Assembly (NCBI GenBank): GCA_013398955.1
Contig: VWPU01000923.1
Coordinates: forward strand, 62,001-126,000
Reading direction: 5' to 3'
Origin: Callaeas wilsoni
Taxonomy: Eukaryota; Chordata; Aves; Passeriformes; Callaeidae
Length of the DNA stretch: 64,000 bases
Within the stretch, counting starts at the first letter, position 1. Each line of letters begins with the position of its first letter. Under the pieces are notes generated by a model that saw only the letters and a program-made list of their open reading frames with translations, did not search any database and was not told the origin of the DNA. The translations under genes and the position numbers were made by a program. This document shows, piece by piece, positions 1-11,700 of this stretch.

Positions 1-3000
1 GGAGTCCTCTTTTGCCCTTTGTCATTCACGCTGTCTTGCTTTCAGTGGGCAGATCGGGCTTTGCTGGCAGCAGCTCTCTGTGCTGAGGCAGACCTGTAGT
101 ATTCAAATAGCAGCAAATCACATTTAAATTGGCATGTATGTGTGAGTGCATGTGCTTAGAAAAGACAAAATTAAATTTATTCTCCGTTTCCTGTGAAGTG
201 AAACCTGATCACCAAAGTGAATAAGGCATGTTGTAATTTCAAGGTCAGGTGAAAGGTGTTAAGACACAATACCTTCATTAAAGTCAAATTTTTAACGGAG
301 TACAAATTTCATCTCATGAAAGAAATTGATGTTTCTTTTGGCACGATGTGCTTTTCAGAAACTGTGGCATTCTTTCTGCTTATTTTTGGTGAGTAAAATA
401 TCTACAGTGTGTTGGCTGGTTATTACTGGAGTAGCTGAAACTGCAAACTTGTTTTATTTTGAGCTTTTGCTTTTAGCTTCATAATTCACAAGATCTGCAG
501 TTTTCTGTGCTTTTTTAGCCAGAAGACTGTTCTTGAATAAAAACCTCATTATTATCCTTAGCTCGAGGAACAAGATCAAAAGAGATTATTATTATTATTT
601 AAAAACAGTCGTTGCATCTTGAATTTTGAAACTGTAGTCTTCAGCCCCTGAACTTGCAACCTGGTCCATGCACAGAGGCTCCAGCTGCCCAGGGTGGCCA
701 GCAGCCTTTCTGCCTTGGTGCATTTGATGGGTCTTTACTCACTGATGAGTTTATGATGCGGTACTAAATGAGCAAGCTTTCATGCCTGAACGTTATGTAC
801 GTATGTGAGTGCAGTTCCTGAGAATCGCCCATATAGGAGTATTTTTCAGAAGACTGTCATGACTCTCCTTGAGTGCCTGCACTGGGCATGATTTGGGAGC
901 TGGCTATCTGTTTTGCTAATCATACTGCAGGGAAAGACTGGTAACGGGAACAGTCAGGACTGGGGCAGCAGTAATGTCTGACAAGTAGATCATTATCTAT
1001 CTGTTACCATTAGAGAAAGGGCACCCTCTCTGCTCTCATCTAACCAAGCTTTTCTCTAGGTCGATGCCCAGAGCACTTTTAAAAAATGTCCAAAGTTTCT
1101 CAATAATTGTAAAATACACTGTCATGTACCAGCTCAGGGATCAGCAACTGTTTAAATAGCTATTACCCTGTTCCTAGACACTGCATGTGTCATTAGAAAC
1201 CATTTGTATGAAGCTGTAGCGTTACAAGCACAGAGGGAGCTAATTATAGTTAGGGATCATTTAATGCATTCACTTCTTAATCCATTATACCCCTGAGCAA
1301 TGTGGAACCTGTGCAGCAGTGGCTGGTTTCTATCCTTCCTTGGCAGTGGCAGTGCCTGAGGTAAAGCAGAAATGGGCTTTCCTGGTGCCATGACCCAGAC
1401 CTGACAGGGATTTGGTGCACTGGGGTCTCAAGCAGGCACTGGGGTCACCTCTGCATTTCTAACTCTGGACAGGAGAAGAGAAGAAAATTAAACACATGTT
1501 TTCAGACCAATCTTGAGAATTGGTAACTAATAGAAGGTCACTCATGCAGAGCTGCTCTGCATGGAGATGGAGATATGCTCCTCAGCTTACCCAAATCTTG
1601 TCTTATCATCAGTTGGAGAGACCTTATGGCTTCTGCACCCCTGCATCCTCCCTGTATCTTTCACCATGGTTACAGCAGCTGCTCATTGCACAGACGCCTT
1701 TGGAAATGTTGGTTTCAATCGCAGCCATGCGACTGGCCCCAGGGCTCGTGTCAGGCACCAGGGAAGTTGAGAACAAATCAACAAGGACCGTATGTTTAAA
1801 TGGCTTATCTGGCCTCATGTGGGATCTCTATGGATAAGGGATGATTCTGCAGTGTGACCTTCAACTCTTCAGTCTGTGGACCTTTTCTCTTTACCAGCCA
1901 TTTCTCCACCTCATGTCCATGGACCTCTTAAGTCTGCCCACTGGTAGACCCATGTGATCCTTCACAAAAGCAAGGGGCTTTTTGTACTTTAAGGCTGTCC
2001 TCACCTTTCTCCCCTCTACAAGCATTGGAGGGGAGTCAAACTACCCTGCAGTTCCACAGTCAGCTTAAGTGACTCTAATAGCACTCTACAGTCAAAAGAG
2101 CTGGCAGCACCACCTTCCTCTTGTCATCCTAAACCACACGTTTTCGACAACCCCAGTGCTTGTGCAATCATGGGATGTGTTGGGTAAGTGAGTTGACTGA
2201 AGCCAAACCAGTTTTCTTAATCTTGTGTTGGCTTTATGGCCCTGTTGGGACAGGCGGTGGCTCCTGCCGTGGGTTCGTGGGCTCCATGGCTCGTGGTGAG
2301 CAGTGGTGGGGACTGGCCAAGGGCAAAGGGACAACAGCGGAGGTAGATTGGCTGGGGCTGGCACTGAAGCTGCATGTGGGTTCCTGCTGTGGAGCTGCGT
2401 TTCACTCACTGTTACCAGCAACCAGCCACCAGCTGAAGCTGGTGTCCAGCAATGCTTCCCAAAGAGACAGCACTCACCTCATGCTTCAACAGCCTTCCAG
2501 GCAGGCTGGATTAATTGGTCAGAGGGGCTGACATTTTTCCCCAACACAATAAAATTCTATAGCGTTCATGTGAATGTATTAATGTTGCTCTTAGTCGCTG
2601 CGTAGGAAGGAAACTGGAATGAGTTGGTGGCAGGATTATTTCCTCTAGAAACTTTGTACTATAGGCAAAGCCAGTTATCACAGAATGCATGATGCAAATA
2701 GGATCATCTTTTCATACCGGGTTCTTCCTTCTGTGATGGCAGGATAAACAGGACGCACAGGATGACTGATAGGTTTGCCCACCTGGGCCTCAAAAACCTT
2801 CTAGTCTGAAATACAGCAGTGGAGAACAAAGCCCGGTATTTTTATTTTGCTTTGTGGCTGGTTCCAGACAACGCCTCTCTCCTCCGGATGGGCTGGCTGT
2901 TGGCTTTTGTGGGCATTGGGGTGGAAGAGGTCACAGCAGGGCTTTTTGTTATGTCTCAGCATCACTGCTGAACTTAACTGTAATTAGGCTTCACAGGCAT

Positions 3001-4140
3001 GAGGGTCCACAAACCAGCACAGGGGCCATCCTAATTTCACAAAACCTGACCTAAAATCCACAGGCAAGAGTGAAAGACTCCTTTCAGAATCAGACCTTCA
3101 GGCATGGCAGCACCCGGTGTGGTGCAGCAGAAATGGCTCTGATTAATAATTATGCAGGAACACAGGCATCTTGTTGGGCAAGGCTTAGGCTCCAGAGTCT
3201 TAAGAGCTTTCATTATACATTTTACTTTTGGCTCAGCAAACACATAATCTCTGCATGGGTTATTTCCCTTAGCAGACATGCATTTGTTTGGCTGATCTTA
3301 CTCTGTGCGTGATTGAATACCTAATTACCATTGTTATCAGACCACCTACTGGGAGATGCTCAGTTCTGTCAAGAATGATATTGTGTGTCTTCATCACATG
3401 GGGAAGTCAACTCCAGTTCTCCCTTCATATTTCTTCCCTGAGACAGAATGGTAAGGGCAGCATTTTTTAATCCCTAAATGCACTGTAACTTTAAATTAAT
3501 CACAGTTAAATGCTATCATCTAATTATGTAGGAAATAGAGACTGTGAATGAAAACTTTTGGAAAGCGATATTTTACCTTAGGAAAATTGCATATATAATC
3601 TGGGATATAAGCAGTGCTGCTGCCACATCAGCTGAGTAGAAGTAGCTCGATAGAGTTCCAAAAATAGTCCAGATGGATCTGAGGCACTATTTTATGCCTA
3701 ATATTAGTCCTTGAAGTGAATTGGTGCTCATCGACTGCAGGGCACAGAAGATAAAATCTACTGCAGCCCTTAAATGATGGCTGAACTTTCAGAAGGTGTG
3801 TTGCCTCATGGGAAGTAGGGAGAGCAAAGACAATGGGACAATTTACCCACTCAAAGGCAGCATGTGCTCAGGTACTCTGGTGCAGCGCTGCCAAGAGCAT
3901 AAACTGGTGAATAAAAAGCCCCACAGGAACACCCAGCTATGAAGTGGCCCTAAACACAGCAGCTGCACCAGTTAAAGCTTTCCCAGCAGACACTAAAAAC
4001 CAAACTAAACTCATTGGAGATGTGACAACAGCCATAATTGTTTTAGGTAATAGGCCATTTCCTGAAAATGACCCAGTTCAGTGGGACTGAAAACAGAGAG
4101 GACCAATTTACTGCCTTGTTATTTCGTTGGGTTTTTTCAG
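1..4140. other. Intergenic or intronic sequence, no gene recognised
   Basis: No coding region, RNA gene or clear transposon was recognised on either strand. Open frames are short, overlap in several frames and show no familiar motif. A small (ATT)n run lies at about 585-600. The stretch at roughly 3090-3560 is AT-rich with homeodomain-like TAATTA words and could be a conserved non-coding element, but conservation cannot be judged from one sequence. Confidence 0.5.
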
Positions 4141-4230
4141 TTCCAAGATGAAACAGCCTCCTTGGCTTTCAGTAATGTGTCAGTGGAGGATGCAGCAGAG
4201 GATGCTGCTGATGTGGCTTCCAGTGTATAG
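4141..4230 (+). other. Candidate exon bounded by splice-site-like sequences
   Basis: A pyrimidine-rich tract ending TTTTTTCAG stops at 4140, and the segment is followed at 4231 by GTAAGT, a perfect extended donor. The 90 bases between are open in frame 1 (reading FQDETASLAFSNVSVEDAAE and on) until a TAG that is the last codon before the donor. No family was recognised. It could be an exon of a long non-coding RNA, a 5' untranslated exon, or a chance pair of splice-like sites; no branch point or partner exon was established. Confidence 0.25.
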
Positions 4231-6739
4231 GTAAGTTTGCCCTTTGCCTTTGGTCGCTCTAGTAAGGCTTTGTCTTCAGAAAGTGACTTGTAGCATCAGA
4301 GCCCTCAACACATGAATTTAATGTACAGGGCCAAAGATGAGCAGTTCTTTTAGCCAGATACTGTTCCCTCACAAGCCCTGCCCGGCTCTTGGCAGAAGGA
4401 CCTTGGGTGATCCTGCTACCAGCACCACCCATGTCTGCTATCTGCACCCCTAACCCTTCAAGTTCCCACCTCCTGAAATTCCACTTGTGCTTTGGAAATG
4501 AGCCTTTTCCAGTGGGGCTGGTGCCAAGAGGAGCACAAGCAGGACAGGGAAGTGAACTCGGCCATTTAGGACACATTTCATATTTCAAAAGTATAATTTA
4601 TCTCCCAAGATCATCTAATTCTTTTCTTCATACGGTCACTGAAATTGTGAACTGACAAATAAGTTGTTCACATTGGTAGTTTGCAGTTGTTTAGCACTTG
4701 TTTCTGATAAGGTAAGGTAATTATCAGGTGGAATTTTAGTATTATAAAGCAATAAGCAGAAGTAATTTTCATGCAAATTGAAATGAGGATGTTCCTTGAC
4801 AAAACAGACAGAAGCAGAAATCCACAAGGAAATGCCCTGGAAATCATCACTTAACCACAGAGTCAAAGGTCTTGTATTTTTCAGAGCACCTTCCCTTGCT
4901 TTTAGGCAGAGAGCTGTACAATAGGGAAGGTACTCAGGCTCCTCATCCCAAGCACTTCCCATTCTATGCCTCATGATAGAGAAGCTCCTTTGTCAGCACG
5001 AAGGCAGCTCCCTCTGCTTTCCCCTTGCAGAGGCAGCTCTGCCAGCCTCACCCTGACAGACATGCAGTTTCCCTGCATTTGAAAGGGTCTTGTGCTCTTT
5101 AAATGATGCTTATTATTATCCCCAGGCAATTAAATGGATCTCCAACAATTCAGATTGGGTGGAGGTGCAGATAGCTAAAACAGCCTTTGAAGAGATAATT
5201 CATGCAAACTGAACCTGTGGAATTCATACTTTGTCTTCCTTTTTTAAACTTTTTTTTCTCTGGCTATTTTGCACTCATCTAAATCAAATATATGAAAGAG
5301 AGGTGCTATTCTCTGCAGAGATTTTGTCTTGCTCTGCCTTTCTGTGCCACCTTTCACCAAGTGCTTCAGGGTCACCGAAGGGCTTTGGTTAGATCTCCCT
5401 CTGAGCTTTGCAGGACTTGAATTACCAGAGCATTGGGCTTACTCACCACACCTGGGTCAGCTGGGGGGCTCTGCTATAAGCTGATGTATCATATTTGTCT
5501 CCATCAGGACGTGAGTTTCACCTAAAACACCAGCACTTTGTTAAATGTGAATGTCATTCTATTGTATTTATTAAGATTTTCAATAATAGAGAAATGGAAG
5601 AAATCACATCACCATGGGACAGAAGATGACACAAGAAAAGACAGTTAGAAAAAGCTCTCTTCAAGGTGCTTGACCTTGGTTTTTATTTTTCAAAAGGGAA
5701 CTTCTTAGTAGTTGCTGATAAAATGAAATGATACAATGTGTTAAAGGGTATAAAAAATGCAATGCTCTGCTTGTTCAGGCTTTTTGGGGTAAGGCATTTT
5801 ACCCACTACTCTGCATTTTGCCAACATTCAACTCTCCTGCTTCCTATTGCCATGACTGATGGCTTGCTGGGATCTGAGGAGGGGATCTCTAACTAGACTT
5901 TTATCAGGTTTTGCACATCCTATTCTAAGGAGGTCTAAACTGGTGCATTGCCACTGACTTTGGAGCCACCTTAATCCACCCCAGCAGAGTGTCTAATCCA
6001 TTGGCTTTCATGGCACAGTCACTGCAAAAACCTGAGCACAGACATCTCCCCTCTCTGAGGGACTATCTTGGTGCATGCAGCGAGATGCTTGTCTCTCCTC
6101 AAATCCTCTGTCATGATCCAAAGGGGTTTTTCCCACAGCACTTCAGGAGATGGGGTAGAAGGAAACTCCTCCAGACACGCAGTCCATCTGCTGCCCCAGA
6201 CAGGGTCGTATCCTTGGCAGTCCCAGCAGGTGCTTTTCCAATGTCTTTTAAATTTATCACTCTGCCAAACTACTACTCTGCTTCTCTGTGCCCAAAGGAT
6301 GAGTTGTCTCATGCGTGACATCTTCCTGATCTAGTCTTAGCTGGGGGCAGTCTGCTTTCTGGATACAGGTCAGGTGTGTGATCACCATCACTTTTCCTTC
6401 AGTGGTTCTTCTCCTAGACTGAACAACTCTCAATCTCACAAACATTTTTTGTTTTGTTTTGTTTTTTCTGAACCTCTGTTCTGCTCCATGTCCAGCAGGT
6501 TCCCTTCCTTCTCAAAGAGCACTGTTGGACCAGGCACCTCAGGAGACATGTTACAAAAGAGGTAGGGTTAATCATCCTACCTGGAAGCCTGTGCTCTTAT
6601 TTCTACATCCCATTCTGCTGTTTGCCCTTTTCAGAACAGCAGAACACATCTGACTGATGGTCAGCTTGTGTCCTGAGCAGCCATTCAAGTCTTTACTGCA
6701 GTACTGCTGCCTAAGCAGGTAGTCCAATTTGTAGAGTTT
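4231..6739. other. Intergenic or intronic sequence, no gene recognised
   Basis: Nothing of coding quality was recognised here. A short (TTTTG)n-like run lies at about 6447-6468. The open frames around 5989-6445 overlap on both strands without any recognisable motif and were not called as genes. Confidence 0.5.
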
Positions 6740-6950
6740 TGATTAATCTCCTACAAACATAAATTCTGCATTTGTCCTCATTGTATTGCATTCTGGTTTT
6801 TTCAGACCATTTCTCCAATTTCTGTAAATTGCTTTGAATCTAATGCTGTCTACAGAAAGCCTGCAGTCTCCTCACTTGTCATCTGCATGCTTAAAGGGTA
6901 TACTTTCTACTCCATTGCCCAAATCGCTAGTGAATATAATAAGGGTGAGC
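6740..6950 (-). mobile_element. Ancient CR1-like LINE fragment (reverse-transcriptase ORF region)
   Basis: Read on the minus strand, this matches the body of old amniote CR1 elements of the kind common in turtles and crocodilians. The plus strand shows the landmark string TTTCTCCAATTTCTGTAAAT near 6809, then CATCTGCATGCTTAAAGGGT near 6880 and a counterpart of the 'ACTCTATTCCATCATCCAAG' segment near 6910. The copy is highly diverged and keeps no open frame. Weak similarity may continue to about 7100. Identification rests on remembered family landmarks, not alignment. Confidence 0.6.
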
Positions 6951-7710
6951 TCACCGCATAATCTGGACTTGGATGGAAAATTTTGTCATGCTAAACATCC
7001 TAGAGCTCAGCCTTGCACTTTCCTTCTAGAAACTCACATCCGTATTATCTGTGCCTGGAGTAGCAGCTTAGCCACAGCTCCCAGTAGTGCTGGCTTTTGT
7101 GCAAAATCTGAGAAAATAAGCAAATTTTGCTTCTCAAAAATACCGAGTTTTGTGTCTGCTTTGTCCTCTTACAGAAACTTGGAAACTTGCTCCATCCCAA
7201 GAAAGGAGCTGGATTCTGCTGGACGATCCTGATGGAGGATGCAGCAGGCCTGTCCCTCCCACCAGCATCAGCTCCCCTGCTCTGTGTCTGGGACTGCTTG
7301 GTTACCTGGGGGGCTTCCCTGCATGCTGTCTACTTGGTTCCTATCAACTTCTTTAATAGATTAAAGACATCCATGTGAAAAATGTTGATTCTGTTGATTC
7401 AACATTTTGCAGGGCAGAAGCATTCTGTCAGAAATTATTTGATTAGCTGAAATTGACGTGTCTGATTTCTTCCCAAATAAACTAGATACTGAGGCAGTCA
7501 ATCCCGATTCAGGGATCACATGAATCCCTCATCTCAGGCAGGGCAATTTCTTTCCTAATACACTCCCTTAGTACACATACACAGATGTTCAGCACTAACA
7601 TGGCAGCAGCTGGATTGAGCTGAAGTCTCCAAGAGAGCAAGGAGAAATTGCTGATCACTTTGATAAGCAGCAGCGAAGTATCGTGTTGCCTCTGCAGGCC
7701 TAGGTGGAGG
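6951..7710. other. Intergenic sequence between two CR1 fragments
   Basis: The first 150 bases may be a decayed continuation of the preceding old CR1. Beyond that no gene, RNA or repeat was recognised. The reading frame at 6834-7232 overlaps the LINE remnant and is not considered coding. Confidence 0.45.
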
Positions 7711-8175
7711 ACAATCTTGGAATCATTTAGATTGGAAAAACCTTTAAGATCATAAAGTCCAACAGTTTACCAGGCATTGCCAAGTCCATCACTAAACCAC
7801 GTCCCTAAGTGACACATAAACACATCTTTTAAATACCTCCAGGGATGATGATACCACCACATCCCTGGGCAGCCTGTTCCAGTGCTTGACAACCCTTTTG
7901 GAGAAGGACTTTTTTCTAATATCCAGTCAAAGCCTCCCTTGGCACAACTTGAGGTCATTTCCTCTCCTCCTATCACTTGTTACCTGGGAGAAGACACTGA
8001 CCCCCATCTCATTACACCCTCTTTTCAGGCAGTTGTAAAGAGTGACAAGGTCTCCCCTGAGCCGCCTTTCCTCCAGGTGAAACAACCCCAGCTCCCTCAG
8101 CTGCTCCTCGTTGGTGACAAAGCCTAGGCTGATACCCCCCTACACACATTCTCTTCAAGGTGCAATCCATGTCTG
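7711..8175 (-). mobile_element. CR1 LINE, 3' part, minus strand
   Basis: The plus strand gives the reverse complement of a CR1 3' end: a diverged tail (AATCATTTAGATTGGAAAAA), the 'aagatcataaagtccaaca' block, then 'cctgggcagcctgttccagtg' and 'gtctcccctgagccgcctttcctcca', finishing in the ORF2 C-terminal region (counterpart of 'agctccctcagctgctcctc'). It is 5'-truncated as is usual for CR1 and carries scattered substitutions, so it is inactive. Confidence 0.92.
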
Positions 8176-10970
8176 TGGAGAAACGCTAAGGGATTTGATG
8201 TATTTGACAGAACCCAAGGGGAAATTTTGATAGGTACCTTTACACACACAGATATAGGTGTATAAATCTCCCTTTGCCTGTGTATATGTGTGTGAATTGA
8301 TGACGGTATGAATGTTGTGAATATTGTGTACCTATAATTAAGTCACAGTTGTAACTGTAGAAAGTCCTATGGAATCACTTTATAAATGCTACTTAGTGTA
8401 GCATTTCACCCTAGAATATCTTTACCTCATCTGCTTGGGAGCAGTAATGAGGAAACTTTTATTGATGAGATGGTGCATTTCATGGACCTCAGGAAGAGAG
8501 GAATGGAGGACGTACTTTTTCAGACGAGACCAGGTGTGTGGTTTAAGCTTTATAAGCCAATTGAAGAGCCTTCAATATCTCCAAGATCCTCACAAACAAA
8601 TGGAAAAGAGGGTCCCAGAATAAAGGTCATCTCTCTCTCTTTCGATATCCTTAATTCACACAGAAAAAGAAAATTTTGTACAAAATTTAACATCAACTGC
8701 CACCCTGAGGCAACTACTTGGTGGAAGAGCACAGCTGCTGAGATCCATCTGTTCTTTACCAAATCCAGAGCTTCTTGACTCCCTGAGATTTTCTACTTTT
8801 CACCTCCTATCACAGACTTTTGTATAACAATAACTCTTTCTTCAATAAAATATTCTTTATTTTTCAGAGTGATGAAGACAGGAGATTTTTGCACGAGATG
8901 TGCATCATTTGAAGTCATTCTTGCAGTTATCATGGCAAGGACAGATGGTAGAGGTATTGATAACCACAGTGTAGGGAAACGTGAAAGAGTGTAGTAGACA
9001 CGAAATGCAGCCCTGCTTCAAATTCCAGGATACCTCTCCTTAGCCCATGCCAGCATCCCTCAGACCCAGCATTCACACCTTACAGGACAAGTCAGGTAGA
9101 GAATTTAGAATTTAACCTCATTTGGCATGGCTGTATTTCAGGATTAATGCTTCTTCCTTTGTTCCCAATACTGTGCTGTGAAAATCTCTACCATGGATTC
9201 ACGTGCCTCATTGCAGTGAAAACACATCTGGCTGCCCGAAGGGCTCCTCTCTTTGGCTCATTAGGGCCATGAACGTAATCCTTCTCCGGGCACATCTCCT
9301 GTTTAGCCCTTTGATGTGACAAGTGTTGGGATGGCTGCCTGTAGTGACACCCACTTTCGGCAACTCACTTGGCTGGAGAGAGAATTGTTGCCACCCACGA
9401 GACCATGTGGGCCAGCAGATGGGACCCATCCAGAACAGAAGGGCAACAGAGGTCTTCCATTCAAAAACCCACACCTGTTAAGGGGGCAGGTGAGATAAAT
9501 GCAGTGCTCATGAGATCAAACACTGGCACGCCAACCTTCTGAAGTACAGTTAATTCAGCCTTTAATTATCCTAGCTGTGAGAGGAGTCCCAGCTGCAGGA
9601 ATGCCTCTGTGAGCTCTGCTGCTTTGATGGGCCTTCTTTGGTTCTTACCTCTGTCAGCACAAACAAGTTCTATTTCAGAAGATTGAAGCAAATCTTTGCT
9701 TAGCATTAAAAAATGTCATTTAGCTCACAGAGGTGATGCTTCAGGGTCTTAGGACATCTTTGTTGATCTGGGACTAAATAAATTAATTCAGAAAATAAAC
9801 TCTGAATTGCTATAACTTCCCTAGCATTGGACTTGTTGAATCCGTTTGAAAACTTGCCTTGGAGTAGTCAAGTATGTAGTGAGAAAACCTTTTCACAGTG
9901 CCCTTATCTGCAATGCAGGGAGCTCGCTGAGATAGCCAATCTCACCTGGAAAGAAACTGCTCTTTCAGGGAGAGCAAGAAGAGGAAGATGTGTTGATGCC
10001 TGCAGCCATACTTTCCCCTCCCGCAGCAAGGTTCAGAGAAACCTGTCTGCATTTCAGCAGTGGAGAAATGTGCGAGGAGAAAACACAAGCCATCATCTCC
10101 TGCAATAGCAGATAGGGCAATAATGAGAGAGACAAATACACCGTCTGATGTTTCTGGCAAGGCCATCAGGAGAGGGGTGAATTCACTCCCAAAGTGGATA
10201 AACTCTAATTCCTTCCTGAATTTATCCTTTCTAAATAATTGAAATTCTTAATTGGCCACTATCAGTGTTTGTAAGACAACATCTGCAGGGGTAAAACCAG
10301 CTGTATTTCTGAAAACCACAAATCTATATTTTCTGTAAATCTGATTTGCGGTTTACATATTTATAACAACATAGCCACTCCAGCTGTATTTGATTTAAAA
10401 GTATAAAGCAGAGATTATGTTTCTTTAGAGAAATTTGGAACAATGCTCCCACCTTGCTCTTGCAGATGGTATAAACATATTCTCCCTTTTCCTACTCTTT
10501 GCTGCTTCTCAAGCACAGATGTGCTTTTCCAAATCAGACACTGCCTTCCTGCATGCTCCACGCTTTTCCAGAGCGATCCTTTTACTGGAAAAGTTTTGTC
10601 TACCCTCTAGTGGGAATTTGAATGATAGCACCTGCAGATCCCAGCTGCAGAAGTACAGAAGGCTGGAGTCCCTTGGGCACAGCCTGGAATTACTGCACGG
10701 GCGATCTTCATGGTGTTTCCAGCAGAGATGATGTGCCATTCCTGTCCTTCCCTTCCCTCAGTGAGATGCAGGTTTGCATTTTGGGAAAAAGGATGGGGGC
10801 TATATTTGGTGGAATTTTGTTATGGTAGTGGGACAGATTTAATTTTTCACTGGCATTCGTTGACAAGTATCTAGCTCTGATTAGCAGCTATAGCTGTATT
10901 AAACATGCTGAGTCAAATTTAGAAGATGTATGATAAATCTACATCTCAATTCCATCTGCTCTTCTCCCAG
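8176..10970. other. Intergenic or intronic sequence, no gene recognised
   Basis: No coding gene or repeat family was recognised. The 130-codon frame at 8386-8778 is the longest here and shows no domain, no homology that I recognise and no supportive splice or promoter context, so it is treated as chance. Confidence 0.45.
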
Positions 10971-11102
10971 CAGAAGAAAAGTTCTGAAGGCAGAACATGG
11001 GCTGCTGGATCTGCATTAGTGTCTCCAGGGAGGGAGCCTGGCCCGGCTCTGAGGAATGATAGCCGGATCCATGTGCTCTCCCAGAGCTGGCACACATACA
11101 TG
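10971..11102 (+). other. Candidate 132-bp exon with flanking splice-like sites
   Basis: The acceptor side is a good polypyrimidine tract (CCATCTGCTCTTCTCCCAG, ending 10970) and the donor side is ATG followed by GTAAGC from 11103. The 132 bases are a multiple of three and open in frame 1 (starting QKKSSEGRTWAAGSALVSPG), so the segment would be a symmetrical exon if real. No protein family was recognised. A chance pair of splice-like sites or a non-coding RNA exon is at least as likely. Confidence 0.2.
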
Positions 11103-11589
11103 GTAAGCAGTGGTACCCTTCCCCTGGGTGAAGGCAGCTGGCTAATTATGGAACCTATTTCTGAGCTTTGCACCCCACGAAGAACAACCTCCCAACCTCT
11201 GGTGCCATGCACACATTTCAGCCTGAAAGGTTTCCCTGTGAACTGCTAGTGTTTTGTGATAACCTGCAAATTAGAAAATACTTGATAGAAACCTGTAAAT
11301 GGGATGTGTACAGCTATTAATTACTGGCTCTTGGCTAAGATCACACACAGTGGTAGCCAATTAACTTTGGTGAGCTGGTCCTCCGAAACCTTCTCTGAAA
11401 GAAGACAGGAGTGCTCCTTCCACAGATACAGAGTATGATGTTGGGGATGAAGTAGGGCCTGAGTAGTGCAGATACTGCTCTAACTCAACTTTTATTACTG
11501 AAGTGCCACCACTGAGAAATCATCCCTAAGCCTAAAATGCACTTTGTAAAAGCTCTGGGCTGAGAACTGATCTCTTCCCCACTTGGCTC
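11103..11589. other. Intergenic or intronic sequence
   Basis: Nothing recognisable lies between the exon-like segment and the MIR element. Confidence 0.45.
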
Positions 11590-11700
11590 CTAATTTGCTT
11601 TGTGGCTGGAGGCAAGTCACTTAACTCCCCTGTGCTTCAGTTTCATCACCTGTAAAATAGGGATGATATATAAATATCTCAGAGCAGCTTACTAGCAGAA
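11590..11700 (+). mobile_element. MIR / CORE-SINE fragment, plus strand
   Basis: The run GGCAAGTCACTTAACTCCCC followed by 'tgtgcttcagtttcatcacctgtaaaatagggatgatat' closely follows the core-to-3' part of the MIR consensus (GGCAAGTCACTTAACCTCTC, then cagtttcctcatctgtaaaatggggat). It is a tRNA-derived SINE remnant from an early amniote wave, with no coding capacity. Boundaries are approximate; the tRNA-like head is missing or unrecognisable. Confidence 0.85.
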
